NCBI RefSeq assembly: GCF_019343455.1
Contig: NZ_CP049362.1
Location: forward strand, 1-64,000
Length of the DNA: 64,000 bases
From: Alcaligenes ammonioxydans
GTDB lineage: Bacteria; Pseudomonadota; Gammaproteobacteria; Burkholderiales; Burkholderiaceae_B
Direction of reading: 5' to 3'
Position numbers and translations under genes: made by a program. The notes under the pieces are model-generated. The model was given only the letters and a program-made list of their open reading frames with translations. It ran no database searches and was not told the origin of the DNA. Positions 19,051 to 27,969 of the stretch are shown one piece after another. Each line of letters opens with the position of its first letter. Within the stretch, counting starts at the first letter, position 1.

Positions 19051-20027
19051 GCGCGATCAAGACAGTGTCTTTTTATCCGCGCGATGGCGTGTTGAACTGG
19101 GTTTGGCATGCCGTGGTGGTGACGGTGCTGCTGGGCTGGCCCGTGTGGGCCGGACAGCCTCGCTTTGCCCTGCATCTGGCCATCATGGTGTCCTTGTACG
19201 CCTGCCTGGCCATGAGCATGAATCTGGTGCTGCGCATCGGCCAGCTCTCGCTGGCGCATGGTGCCCTGTTCGGGCTGGGGGCGTATGCCTCGGCCATTTT
19301 GAGCCGGGATTATGGCTGGTCTTTTCCAGCCGCGTTTTTGGGCGCCGGAGTACTGACGGCAGCATTGGCTGTGATCACCGGCCCTATTTTTATGCGTATC
19401 AAGGGTGTGCATTTCGCACTCTTGACCTTCGCCCTGGGCGAAGCCGTGGTGCTGTGCTTTATCGAGTTCCACGAACTGTTTGGCGGCAATAACGGCTTTG
19501 GGCAGATTCCGCCTTTGCAGGACAGCCTGCCGATTCCCGAAGGGCGGTATGGCGTGTACCTGATGGTGGTCAGCTTTGCGCTGCTGGTGTATTTCGTGCT
19601 GCGGGCCTTGTACCGCCGCGAATGGGGCATGGTGGCCGACTCCTTGCACCAGAACGAACAACTGGTGCGCTCCGGAGGCTTGAATGTGCTGCGTTTCCGG
19701 GTCAGTGTGTTTGTTCTTAGCGCCCTGATTGCTGGCTGGACGGGCAGCTTGTACGCCCACTATCAAGGCTATATCTCGCCCGATTCCTTCGGTTTCTGGA
19801 CAGCGGTGAACGCCGTCATCATGAATGTGCTCGGGGGTGTGGGGGCATTGGCCGGTGCGGTGATTGGCGCAGCCATCTTGATCCCCTTGCCGGAGTTGCT
19901 GCGCGACCTGCAGCAGTATCAACGCCTGATCTACGGCCTGACCTTGATTCTGCTGCTGTTGTTCATGCCGCAAGGACTGGCCGGACTGTGGAACAAGTGG
20001 CGCGGCGCGCGCAAGGAGGCCGCATGA
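19047..20027 (+). CDS. Branched-chain-type ABC permease, LivM-like
   Basis: This is the second membrane subunit of the transporter, 326 residues with multiple membrane spans. Typical LivM elements are LVLRIGQLSLAHGALFGLGA, RIKGVHFALLTFALGEAV and the C-terminal LYAHYQGYISPDSFGFWTAV. Start and stop each overlap neighbours by 4 bases, so livH, livM and the fused ATPase gene are translationally coupled. Confidence 0.92.
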   Translation: MSAIKTVSFYPRDGVLNWVWHAVVVTVLLGWPVWAGQPRFALHLAIMVSLYACLAMSMNLVLRIGQLSLAHGALFGLGAYASAILSRDYGWSFPAAFLGAGVLTAALAVITGPIFMRIKGVHFALLTFALGEAVVLCFIEFHELFGGNNGFGQIPPLQDSLPIPEGRYGVYLMVVSFALLVYFVLRALYRREWGMVADSLHQNEQLVRSGGLNVLRFRVSVFVLSALIAGWTGSLYAHYQGYISPDSFGFWTAVNAVIMNVLGGVGALAGAVIGAAILIPLPELLRDLQQYQRLIYGLTLILLLLFMPQGLAGLWNKWRGARKEAA

Positions 20028-21631
20028 GCGTGCAATTGAATGTCCAGGGCCTGAGCCGACATTTTGGTGGTATCCGTGCGGTCGATGAGGTGTCCTTTAG
20101 CACTGCTCCCGGTCAGATTACCGGGGTGATCGGTCCTAACGGAGCTGGCAAAACCACGCTGTTCAACCTGATCGCCGGTACGACCAAACCCAGTGCGGGT
20201 GTGGTCACCCTGGATGGTGCCGCCATTACGGGTCGTCCGGCTGCAGCCTTGGCGCGTCAGGGCGTGGTGCGCACGTTCCAGATGACGCATGTTTTTGCCG
20301 GTCATACGGTACTTGAAAACCTGTATCGCGCTGCCCTGTTCCGTCAGTTTCCCTCCCCCTGGTCGCTGTTCAACCCTTGGGGTGTGCGTCGTGGCCGCGA
20401 AGAGGCCGCGCGGCAGGCAGAACAGGCCTTGGCCTTGATTGGCCTGGAGTCTGTCGCCAATGAGCAGGCCGATTCACTGGCCTACGGTTTGCAGAAGATT
20501 TTGGGTGTGGGCATGGCCCTGACCGCCATGCCGCGCCTTCTTTTAATGGATGAGCCCGCTGCTGGCCTGAACCCGGTGGAAACCGTGGCCATGGCCGACC
20601 TGATCGAACGCATCCATGCCAGTGGCATTGATGTGGTGGTGGTCGAGCACGATATGGGCCTGGTGATGCGCCTGTGCCAAAAGCTGGTGGTGCTGGTTAA
20701 CGGTCGTTTGCTGGCCGAAGGCCCGACCGCGCAAGTGCGTCAGGACCCGCGGGTGATTGAAGCCTATCTGGGTGCGGATCTGGACAAGGAGCCGGGGCTG
20801 GAGCCAGCCGTGGAGGCCCGCGCTGCGCAGAACGGTACGGGACGCTCGGCTTCGGTCTCTACGGCTGGTCAGGGAGCGCCCAAGGTCAACAAGCCTGTGC
20901 CCATGCTGGAAATCAAGGACTTGAGTGTGTCCTATGGCGCGGTACGGGCCTTGGACAAGGTCAGTTTTGCAGTAGAAGAAGCCAGTGTGTGTGCCGTGAT
21001 CGGAGCCAATGGTGCGGGCAAATCGACCTTGATGAAAGCCATTAGCGGCCTGGTGCCGGTGGCCGAAGGAGAAATCCGGCTCGAAGGCCAGCCCATTCAG
21101 GACTTAAGCGCGGAGCGCCGGGTGACTCTGGGCATTGCCTTGTCCCCCGAAGGTCGGCGGCTGTTCCCTGAATTGACGGTACGCGAGAACCTCTTGATGG
21201 GAGCCTATCTGCGCAAGGATCAGGCCGACATCACGGTGGATCTGGAGCGTATCTACGCCTATTTCCCGCGTCTGCTGGAACGGGAGCAAAGCCAGGGGCG
21301 CCACCTGTCTGGAGGTGAGCAACAGATGTGCGCGATTGGTCGCGCGTTGATGTCCCGACCGCGTTTGCTGTTGCTCGATGAGCCTTCCTTGGGCCTGGCG
21401 CCTGCCGTCACGCTGGAGGTGGCGCGCGCCATCCGCCAGATCAGCCAGGACGGCACCACGATTGTGCTGGTGGAGCAAAATGCCCGTCTGGCTCTGAAGC
21501 TGTCGCAACATGCCGTGGTGCTGGAAACCGGGCGTTTGAGCCTGTCCGGGCACAGCAGGGACATCATGAACAACCCACAGATTGCGGCGGCCTATCTGGG
21601 TCACGCCGGAGAGTCATCGCATCATGCCTAA
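20024..21631 (+). CDS. Fused LivG-LivF ABC transporter ATPase
   Basis: One polypeptide of 535 residues carries both nucleotide-binding domains that are normally the separate LivG and LivF. The first has Walker A GPNGAGKT at 37-44, the LivG-style signature AYGLQKILGVG near 153 and Walker B LLLMDEPAAGLNP at 172-184. A Gly/Ala/Ser-rich linker spans about 255-293. The second has Walker A GANGAGKS at 327-334, the classical LSGGEQQ at 428-434 and Walker B LLLLDEP near 448-454. The start is ATG 20024 with AAGGAGG upstream. The reading frame is continuous with no sign of a sequencing fusion: the linker is ordinary coding sequence. Confidence 0.93.
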   Translation: MSVQLNVQGLSRHFGGIRAVDEVSFSTAPGQITGVIGPNGAGKTTLFNLIAGTTKPSAGVVTLDGAAITGRPAAALARQGVVRTFQMTHVFAGHTVLENLYRAALFRQFPSPWSLFNPWGVRRGREEAARQAEQALALIGLESVANEQADSLAYGLQKILGVGMALTAMPRLLLMDEPAAGLNPVETVAMADLIERIHASGIDVVVVEHDMGLVMRLCQKLVVLVNGRLLAEGPTAQVRQDPRVIEAYLGADLDKEPGLEPAVEARAAQNGTGRSASVSTAGQGAPKVNKPVPMLEIKDLSVSYGAVRALDKVSFAVEEASVCAVIGANGAGKSTLMKAISGLVPVAEGEIRLEGQPIQDLSAERRVTLGIALSPEGRRLFPELTVRENLLMGAYLRKDQADITVDLERIYAYFPRLLEREQSQGRHLSGGEQQMCAIGRALMSRPRLLLLDEPSLGLAPAVTLEVARAIRQISQDGTTIVLVEQNARLALKLSQHAVVLETGRLSLSGHSRDIMNNPQIAAAYLGHAGESSHHA

Positions 21632-23141
21632 TATTTACCAGGTCGCCATGTTTAACGCCGAGCGCTACCCCGACAAGGTTGCGGTCTCGGACGATCGCCA
21701 GGCACTGTCCTTTGCCCAGTTCTGCGCCCGTGCGCGCGCCTTGTCGGCTTATCTGAACGGGCTGGGGGTGAAATCGGGAGACCGGGTGGCGATCATGACA
21801 CCCAATTCCATCGACTATCTGGCCTTGCTGCATGCCACGGCGGTAGGCGGTTTTTCTCTGGTGCCGGTCAATACCCGTTATGGCGTTGCCGAGTTGCGCT
21901 ACCTGCTGGATGATGCCCAGCCCACGGTGTGCATTGTGGACCCGGCCTACCGGCCCTTGCGTGAGCAGATCGAGTCTGCGGGTGGTTTGAGCCGTGCTGT
22001 ACAGTGGCTGGAAAAACTGCCTGAGTCTTTGCCTGATCCCCGCGGGGACGACCCGGTGCAGTATCGCTTTGGTCGTGTGGATGATGAGGATGTGGCCATC
22101 ATCATGTATACCTCGGGTACGACATCGGCCCCCAAGGGGGCGATGCTGACGCACGGCAATCTGTCGGCCAATGCCGTGAACTACATCATGGAGCTGGGCA
22201 TTGATGCCACGAGCCGCTCGTTGCTGGCGACACCGCTGTTTCATATCGGGGGCTTCGGGGTCATCAATGGCCCGATCTTGTACGCGGGGGGCAGCTTGCA
22301 TGTGGTGCCGCGCTTCGACGCCGATGCGGTGATGGATGCATTGCGTTTGTATCAGCCTACGCATGTGTTCTTGCTCTCTGCCATGTGGGTGGGACTTACC
22401 GATCATCCGGAATTCAAGGAGCTGTCCCTGCCCGCGGCCCGGTTTGTGCAGACTGCGGCTGCGCCTTTGGGCCAGTGGCGTCAGGACCTGATTCGCACCG
22501 TGTTTCCCAATGCCGAGTTCAGCTGGGGCTTTGGCATGACGGAAAGCTGTGTCACCACGATCAAGAATCGCTACACGCAGGAGATTCTGGAGCATCCCGG
22601 TTCCATCGGTTACCTGTGGCGGCATGTGCAATATCGACTGGTCGATGCAGACGGCAAGGTGCTGCCCGATCAGCGTGGCCCTGGCGAGATGCAGGTACGC
22701 GGCCCCACGGTTTTTAAAGGCTATTGGCGCCAGCCCGAGCTGACCGCTCAGGTGCTGGATGCCGAGGGATGGCTGCACACGGGCGATGTGATTCGTGTGG
22801 ATGATGAAGGCTTTGCCTATTTCATGGGCCGCAGCAAAGATATGATCAAGACAGGCGGGGAAAATGTGGCCGCGCTGGAAGTGGAAAACTGTCTGGCCAG
22901 CCACACCGATGTGCGCGAGGCTGCTGCGTTTGGCCTGCCGCATGAATATTGGGGCGAGGAGCTGGTCGCGGCCATTGTGCCGGCCAAGGGGCGCGAACCG
23001 GATGTGGAAGCCTTGCGTGCGTTTTGCCGGGAAAAACTATCGGGCTTTAAAGTACCCAAACGCATCTTTATTGTGGATTCCCTGCCTCAGTCCTCGTCGG
23101 GCAAAGTGCAGAAGTTCCTTCTTCGACAAAGGTATGTCTGA
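21624..23141 (+). CDS. Acyl-CoA synthetase (AMP-forming)
   Basis: This is a class I adenylate-forming ligase that activates a carboxylic acid as acyl-AMP and then acyl-CoA. The 505-residue protein has the P-loop YTSGTTSAPKGAML, the GWLHTGDVIRVDDEGF motif and the C-terminal catalytic lysine region SSGKVQKF. The start is ATG 21624, overlapping the ATPase stop by 8 bases. Being coupled to an importer, it probably traps the imported acid as its CoA ester. Substrate preference cannot be read from sequence; aryl, alicyclic and medium-chain acids are all possible. Confidence 0.9.
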   Translation: MPNIYQVAMFNAERYPDKVAVSDDRQALSFAQFCARARALSAYLNGLGVKSGDRVAIMTPNSIDYLALLHATAVGGFSLVPVNTRYGVAELRYLLDDAQPTVCIVDPAYRPLREQIESAGGLSRAVQWLEKLPESLPDPRGDDPVQYRFGRVDDEDVAIIMYTSGTTSAPKGAMLTHGNLSANAVNYIMELGIDATSRSLLATPLFHIGGFGVINGPILYAGGSLHVVPRFDADAVMDALRLYQPTHVFLLSAMWVGLTDHPEFKELSLPAARFVQTAAAPLGQWRQDLIRTVFPNAEFSWGFGMTESCVTTIKNRYTQEILEHPGSIGYLWRHVQYRLVDADGKVLPDQRGPGEMQVRGPTVFKGYWRQPELTAQVLDAEGWLHTGDVIRVDDEGFAYFMGRSKDMIKTGGENVAALEVENCLASHTDVREAAAFGLPHEYWGEELVAAIVPAKGREPDVEALRAFCREKLSGFKVPKRIFIVDSLPQSSSGKVQKFLLRQRYV

Positions 23142-23512
23142 TGCTGACTTCGTTATCTCTGTTTGATCCTGCGGTGCTGGCTGCCTGGGCGCAACGCGCC
23201 AGCGCCGATGAGTTTGTACGGCAGCACAGCGTTTTGGCCGATGTGTGTGTGGCGCTGCGCAATACTGACACCGGCGAGCACATTTGGCTGGCCGTGTCAG
23301 AACAGGGGGTGCAGGCAGGCACAGGGCCGCGTGAGGTGCCGTTCTGGCTGGAAGGTGATCGTGCCGCCTTTGCGGATCTGGCCCAGGGCTTTCCATTTAA
23401 CCGCTTGGTGCGTCAGCACCGATTGGTTGTGGGAGGCGATTTGCGTGCCTGCGTGCAGAACTGGATGTTGTTGTATGCCTTGACCCGTCTGACGGGCGAG
23501 CTGGAGGTCTGA
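23141..23512 (+). CDS. Small SCP2-like protein
   Basis: A 123-residue cytosolic protein whose ATG overlaps the ligase stop by one base and whose stop lies 2 bases before the next start. The pattern GEHIWLAVSEQGVQAGTG, then AFADLAQGFPFNRLV and RLVVGGDLRACVQNWMLL resembles the sterol-carrier-protein-2 lipid-binding fold. The family call is tentative. Tight coupling between a ligase and a hydrolase suggests it binds or hands over a hydrophobic CoA ester. Length and codon use are those of a real gene. Confidence 0.7.
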   Translation: MLTSLSLFDPAVLAAWAQRASADEFVRQHSVLADVCVALRNTDTGEHIWLAVSEQGVQAGTGPREVPFWLEGDRAAFADLAQGFPFNRLVRQHRLVVGGDLRACVQNWMLLYALTRLTGELEV

Positions 23513-23514
23513 GC

Positions 23515-24315
23515 ATGCCTTATGTGACAACCGCGGACGGTATCCGTGCCTATTACGATCTGGCCGGTTCCGGTCCGGCCTTGGTGATGGTGCATGGCGC
23601 CAGCCAGGACAGTCTGTCCTGGCAATATGTGCTGGAGCACTTTGCGCCCTTTTACACGGTGTATGCGCTGGATTTGCCCGGCCATGGCAAAAGCGGCATG
23701 CCGGCTGGCGGGCCGCATACCGCGACTCCCCAGAACGCGCAGTATCTGCTGCAGTTCCTGGAGGCGGCGGGTATCCGGAATCCGGTCTTGATGGGCCATT
23801 CCATGGGCGGGGGCGTTGTCGCCCAGGCCGCTGCCATGGCGCCTGAGCGGATTCGTGGTCTGGTGCTGGTCGATGGCGCGTCAGTCAATGTAGTGAAGTC
23901 CTCCGGCTATAACCCGCGCATTCTGGAGATGGCGCGCATCAACCCGGGCGACTGGTTTGAAGTGACCTTCCGAACCCTGATGGGCACCCTGTCCGACCCG
24001 ACGCGTGCGCTCGAAGTGGTGACGGATGCCCGACGTTGCATTCCGGCGGTGGCCTTTGCGGATATCTGCGCGTTTGGCGGCTTTCGGATGGAGCAGATTT
24101 TGAGCGATATTCGCTGCCCGGTGGTGATTGTGGAAGGCAGCGAGGACTGGTCCGTGCCACCAGAGTCCGCCCGAGAGGTTGAACGCTTGCTGCGAGAAGG
24201 CAAAGTTCCGGTGGAATATATAGAATGGCCGGGCATCGGGCATTTTCCCCAAAGTGAATGTCCGGAGCAGTTCACCCGCGACACCTTGGCTGCGATGCGC
24301 CGCCTGTCTCTTTAA
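23515..24315 (+). CDS. Alpha/beta hydrolase
   Basis: This is a serine hydrolase of the alpha/beta fold, 266 residues. The nucleophile elbow GHSMGG places Ser96, with likely partners Asp211 (SEDWSVP) and His243 (GIGHFPQSE). The oxyanion motif is MVHGASQDS near 25-33. In the operon it could hydrolyse a ring-cleaved intermediate or release an acid from a CoA or ester. The reaction is unknown. It sits 2 bases after the SCP2-like gene and 12 before the regulator. Confidence 0.88.
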   Translation: MPYVTTADGIRAYYDLAGSGPALVMVHGASQDSLSWQYVLEHFAPFYTVYALDLPGHGKSGMPAGGPHTATPQNAQYLLQFLEAAGIRNPVLMGHSMGGGVVAQAAAMAPERIRGLVLVDGASVNVVKSSGYNPRILEMARINPGDWFEVTFRTLMGTLSDPTRALEVVTDARRCIPAVAFADICAFGGFRMEQILSDIRCPVVIVEGSEDWSVPPESAREVERLLREGKVPVEYIEWPGIGHFPQSECPEQFTRDTLAAMRRLSL

Positions 24316-24327
24316 ACTGAAAACCGT

Positions 24328-25095
24328 ATGGCAAACAACGAATCCCAGTCCAGTGCCAAGCCAACCCTGTATCAGAACATGAGCGATCGCTTGTTGGAGC
24401 TGATCCGTTCGGGGCATTACCCGGTCGGCTCCAAGCTGCCTACCGAGATGGAGCTGTGCGAGATGTACGGGGTCGGTCGGCACACGGCGCGTGAAGCCAT
24501 ACGCAAGCTGACCGATCTGGGTTTGATCGAGCGGCGTCGCCGTGCCGGTACCACCGTGATACGCCAGCATCCCAAGCCGCAGTTCGGCCTGGCGCTAGAT
24601 ACCACGGATCAGTTGCAACGCTATCTGGAATTTACCGATCTGCACGTGCATAAAAAGGCGGCGGGTGTGGACAAGCAGCCGCCGGAGACCGCGCTGGACG
24701 GTGAACCGTCCGATTGGGTGAAGGTGGAGACCTATCGCAGCGTGCCGGGCAGCAAGCGCGGTATTTCCTGGACAGATATCTATCTGCGCAAGGAATACCA
24801 GGCGGTGGCGGATCTGATTTCCACCCAACCCGGGGGTGTCTATCCGCTGCTGGAGGAGCACTGTGGCGAAGTGGTGGAAACCATCGAGATGGAAATTTCC
24901 GCCTCGCGCTTTCCCCCGCATGTCGCCCGCTTTCTGGGTTATGAAGATGCGGACCCCGCCTTGCTGATTATCCGTACCTTCCGCAATCAGGCGGGCAAGG
25001 TCATGGAAGTGGCGGTCAGCTTTTACCCGCCTTATGAATTCCGCTACGTCACACGCCTGTCGCGCAGTGACGGAAGCCACCGCTCGCAGAGCTGA
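24328..25095 (+). CDS. GntR family regulator, HutC/UTRA subfamily
   Basis: This is a transcription regulator of 255 residues. The winged helix covers about residues 12-75 (LLELIRSGHYPVGSKLPTEM, then YGVGRHTAREAIRKLTDLGL). A UTRA effector domain follows to the C-terminus with DIYLRKEYQAVADLI. It is encoded inside the operon it probably controls, between the hydrolase and the enoyl-CoA hydratase. A CoA ester or the imported acid would be a reasonable effector. Its operator may be the inverted repeat at 16916-16934. Confidence 0.88.
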   Translation: MANNESQSSAKPTLYQNMSDRLLELIRSGHYPVGSKLPTEMELCEMYGVGRHTAREAIRKLTDLGLIERRRRAGTTVIRQHPKPQFGLALDTTDQLQRYLEFTDLHVHKKAAGVDKQPPETALDGEPSDWVKVETYRSVPGSKRGISWTDIYLRKEYQAVADLISTQPGGVYPLLEEHCGEVVETIEMEISASRFPPHVARFLGYEDADPALLIIRTFRNQAGKVMEVAVSFYPPYEFRYVTRLSRSDGSHRSQS

Positions 25096-25122
25096 TTTTT
25101 CCGTACCTTTGGGGAGACATTC

Positions 25123-25953
25123 ATGAAACGCAAATATGGCCGCAGTGTGACGGTCAAGGTGACGGGCGACCACGCGCTGGTGCGCTTTGATCGCGGCGTG
25201 AACCGCAACGCGATCGATCAGGACACCTTGCTGGCCTTGACGCAGGTGGCGCAGGATCTGGCCTTGTCGCTGGAGATTCACACGGTGGTGCTGACGGGGG
25301 CCAAGGATATTTTCTCGGCTGGAATCGATCTGAAGGACCCGCAAAAGTGGAATGATGAACAGGCCGGTTTGCTGGAGCGTCGGGATGTGGCCCAGCGGGG
25401 CGCGCGTCTGTGCCGCCTGTGGGAAGAGCTGCCGCAGCTGACTATTGCCGCCATTGAAGGCGCGGCGGTGGGAGGCTCGGTCGCCCTGGCGCTGGCTTGC
25501 GACTGGCGTGTGGCCTCGCAAGCGTCATTTCTGTATTTGCCCGAGGCCAAGGTGGGGCTGAATATGGGCTGGGGTGCCATTCCGCGCATGGTGAACATGT
25601 TGGGAGCGGCCCGTACCAAACGAGCCATCTTGCTGGCCGAACGTTTCGGTGCTGAACAGGCGCTGGAATGGGGCTTGCTGGATGAAGTCTGCGAACCCGG
25701 TCAGGCCGTGGCAGTGGCGCAGTCTTTAGCCAAGCGGGCTTCGGAGTCGCCTGCGGCGATTATTCGCATGACCAAGGAATCGGTGAATCAGGTCGCCAAT
25801 GCGTTGAATCGCTTGGGCATTTATATGGATGCCGATCAGGCGCTGGTATGCCGTGACAGCGTAGAGGGAGCCCAGGCGCGTGCGGGTTTTTTGTCGCCGG
25901 GCCGCCCCAAGACAACAAGCTCCTCCTCGGCGGGCAGCACACCGAAGGCGTAG
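25123..25953 (+). CDS. Enoyl-CoA hydratase/isomerase family protein
   Basis: This is a crotonase-fold enzyme of 276 residues acting on a CoA ester. The oxyanion-hole segments are FSAGIDLKDP and EGAAVGGSVALALACDWRV, and the acidic residue of the LPEAKVGLNMGWG region is retained. The C-terminus ends in a Ser-rich tail. It follows the regulator by 27 bases and is the last gene of the liv-type operon. Hydratase, isomerase, dehalogenase or ring-cleaving activity cannot be told apart by eye. Confidence 0.88.
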   Translation: MKRKYGRSVTVKVTGDHALVRFDRGVNRNAIDQDTLLALTQVAQDLALSLEIHTVVLTGAKDIFSAGIDLKDPQKWNDEQAGLLERRDVAQRGARLCRLWEELPQLTIAAIEGAAVGGSVALALACDWRVASQASFLYLPEAKVGLNMGWGAIPRMVNMLGAARTKRAILLAERFGAEQALEWGLLDEVCEPGQAVAVAQSLAKRASESPAAIIRMTKESVNQVANALNRLGIYMDADQALVCRDSVEGAQARAGFLSPGRPKTTSSSSAGSTPKA

Positions 25954-26181
25954 CGTGGGGGCTTTTCGTGTCTATGCACGATGAGCAATTCAAGCTGGAT
26001 GTGGCTTAGCCTGGGTTACCGCGACGCTGGGAGGCCGGAACCGCCCTTTGCGTTGCGTGGACACCGAACCGGTCACGTCCGACTGTGGGGTGGCACACGC
26101 TACGTGGTTGTGGTGTCCAACCATAGCGTCTTATGTGCCCCTTCCCGCGGGTGCGGACAAGGGGCTGTCCATATCGTGGTA
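25954..26181. other. Convergent intergenic region with a hairpin
   Basis: The 228-base gap between convergent genes carries GCCCCTT (26137-26143) and AAGGGGC (26159-26165) around a loop containing the palindrome CCCGCGGG. It may act as a terminator for one or both transcripts, although no T-run follows. No coding signature was seen. Confidence 0.4.
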
Positions 26182-26958
26182 TCAGGCGGTTTGACGCGTT
26201 TGTGCCAGTCGTCCCATCCCCTGTGGGAATAAATCCAGGCCAGCTGTCGCCACCAGATCCCAGAAGCCAGCGGGGGAACTGGACACGACGGTGACGCCCA
26301 GTTTGTCCTCGACCTGACGCACGGCTTCCAGCGAGACCAGACCACCGCAAGACAGCAGCAGACCTTGTGCCTGACCGGGAGCCTGCTTTTGGGCGATGTC
26401 CCATGTTTTCAGGCACAGATCGACCAGCTCTTGCGTGCTGATTTGCGACATGGCGGTGACGTCATTGACGCCCAAACCATACGCGCACACGGCCTGAATC
26501 TGGTTCTGGGCCAGAAAGCGGACCAGACGCTGGTTCACGTCATCAATATAAGAAGACGCGACCGCAACCCGTTCGATGCCGCTGACACGCAGGCCGCGCA
26601 AAATGGCGTGGCTCATGGTCGAGCATGGCAGACCGGTGGATTCGCGCAGGCGTGCCACCAGTTCCTCGTTAAAGTCCGAGCCGCGGTAAAAGCTCAGTGA
26701 GGTCCCCATCAAGGACACGGCCTGGGCTCCCCGAGCGGCCAGCTTTTGAGCGGCGTCGACGACCTGGTCAATAACCTGGTCATAGCCTTCCTTGTCCACG
26801 GAACTGAGCGCCAGGCCTTGGGCGATGAAGTCAATTTCCGGGTACATTTCCGGGCCTTCCGGAGGCACCAGACCGGCGGCTGGTGGCACGATCAGGCCAA
26901 GTACGGGGCGCTGGGCGCCAGAGTTGTCAGTCGTCATAACAGTAGCTGCTTGGTTCAT
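26182..26958 (-). CDS. amdA: Arylmalonate decarboxylase
   Basis: This protein closely resembles the cofactor-free arylmalonate decarboxylase of Bordetella bronchiseptica KU1201, which removes one carboxylate from alpha-aryl malonates to give chiral arylacetates. The 258-residue protein has the IVPPAAGLVP N-terminus. It has the dioxyanion-hole GTSLSFYRG (Thr86, Ser87), Tyr137 in SSYIDDVN, and the single catalytic cysteine Cys204 in LLSCGGL. The end reads VVSSSPAGFWD. The second cysteine of racemases is replaced by glycine in MGTSLS, which marks a decarboxylase rather than a racemase. It overlaps the Bug receptor stop by 4 bases. Identity is strong; the natural substrate is not known. Confidence 0.88.
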   Translation of the reverse strand: MNQAATVMTTDNSGAQRPVLGLIVPPAAGLVPPEGPEMYPEIDFIAQGLALSSVDKEGYDQVIDQVVDAAQKLAARGAQAVSLMGTSLSFYRGSDFNEELVARLRESTGLPCSTMSHAILRGLRVSGIERVAVASSYIDDVNQRLVRFLAQNQIQAVCAYGLGVNDVTAMSQISTQELVDLCLKTWDIAQKQAPGQAQGLLLSCGGLVSLEAVRQVEDKLGVTVVSSSPAGFWDLVATAGLDLFPQGMGRLAQTRQTA

Positions 26959-27923
26959 TGTTTAAAGTCGAGCTGGGCACTTTCGATGACTTTGGCCCAG
27001 CGTTGTGTTTCTTCACCCAGCCATTGTTCGGTGGCTTGGGCATCTTGATAGCCGGCAACGGAGCCTTGGGCCAGGAACGCGTCCTGCACCTGTTGTTGCT
27101 GCATGCTGTTTTCCAGGGCTTTGCTGACCGTGGCGATAAAGGCCGGGTCCACGTTCTGGGGTGCCAGCATGAACAGCGACGGCGTCACGCTATAGCCGGG
27201 GATGGTTTCCGAGACGCTGGGCAGCTCGGGCATGCCGGGAAAGCGGCGCTCGGACAAGGTGGCCAGCAGACGGATACGGCCAGACTTGGCCAGGCCGATC
27301 GAAGAGGCCAGGCTGGCAAAGGACATGGAGACTTCGCCGGCAGCCAGTGCCTGACTGGCCGGGGCGCCACCGCGATATGGGACATGCACCAGTTCTGTCT
27401 GGGTTTTCAAGGCGAACAGCTCGCCACCCAGGTGGTGTACCGAGCCCACGCCCACCGAGGCAAAGGTTTCGGTTTGAGGGGGAGATTTGCGGATGGCTTC
27501 GACCAGTTCGGCCACGTTCTTGACGGGGCTGTCGCCGGGGACGGCCAAAGCCAGATCGGACTGACCGACCATGCCGATCGGGGCAAAGTCGCGCTGCAGG
27601 TCGTAGCGCAAAGCCGGGTAGATATAAGGTGCGACCAGCAAAGAGGTGTCTGCAAACAGCAGCGTATTGCCGTCGGCTTGGGATTTGGACACATAGTCGG
27701 CAGAAATTGTGCCGCCTGCGCCCGATTTGTTCTCCACAATGACGGTGCGGTCCAGTTCTTTGCTCAGCGCCTGGGCGGTTACCCGCGCCAGGGTATCGAC
27801 GCCGCCGCCGGGGGCAAAGCCCACGACCAGACGAATGGGCTCGGCAGCGTGTAAGGCGGCCACAGGGCTGAATGTCAGGACGAGCGCAGCCAGCGCCCGC
27901 CGTGTGAAACGGCTTGCAAACAT
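26955..27923 (-). CDS. Bug/TctC-family periplasmic receptor
   Basis: This is a tripartite-tricarboxylate-transporter-type binding protein, 322 residues. A signal peptide (RALAALVLTFSPVAALHAAE) is followed by the Bug hallmark IRLVVGFAPGGGVDTLAR and the VVENKSGAGGTISADYV loop. It lacks local TctA/TctB genes, as is common in Bordetella-Alcaligenes genomes. Its stop overlaps the start of the arylmalonate decarboxylase gene. A malonate-like dicarboxylate is therefore a plausible ligand. It lies 46 bases after a GntR regulator gene in the same operon. Confidence 0.9.
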   Translation of the reverse strand: MFASRFTRRALAALVLTFSPVAALHAAEPIRLVVGFAPGGGVDTLARVTAQALSKELDRTVIVENKSGAGGTISADYVSKSQADGNTLLFADTSLLVAPYIYPALRYDLQRDFAPIGMVGQSDLALAVPGDSPVKNVAELVEAIRKSPPQTETFASVGVGSVHHLGGELFALKTQTELVHVPYRGGAPASQALAAGEVSMSFASLASSIGLAKSGRIRLLATLSERRFPGMPELPSVSETIPGYSVTPSLFMLAPQNVDPAFIATVSKALENSMQQQQVQDAFLAQGSVAGYQDAQATEQWLGEETQRWAKVIESAQLDFKQ

Positions 27924-27969
27924 GAGAAAGTCTCCTCGGTATGAGTGGTTGTTTTTAGCTAGTTATGAA

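Noticed and set aside
26182..26958. Aspartate/glutamate racemase or maleate isomerase assignment
   Set aside because: The fold is shared, but the second catalytic cysteine is absent and the GTSLSFYRG and LLSCGGL motifs match arylmalonate decarboxylase.
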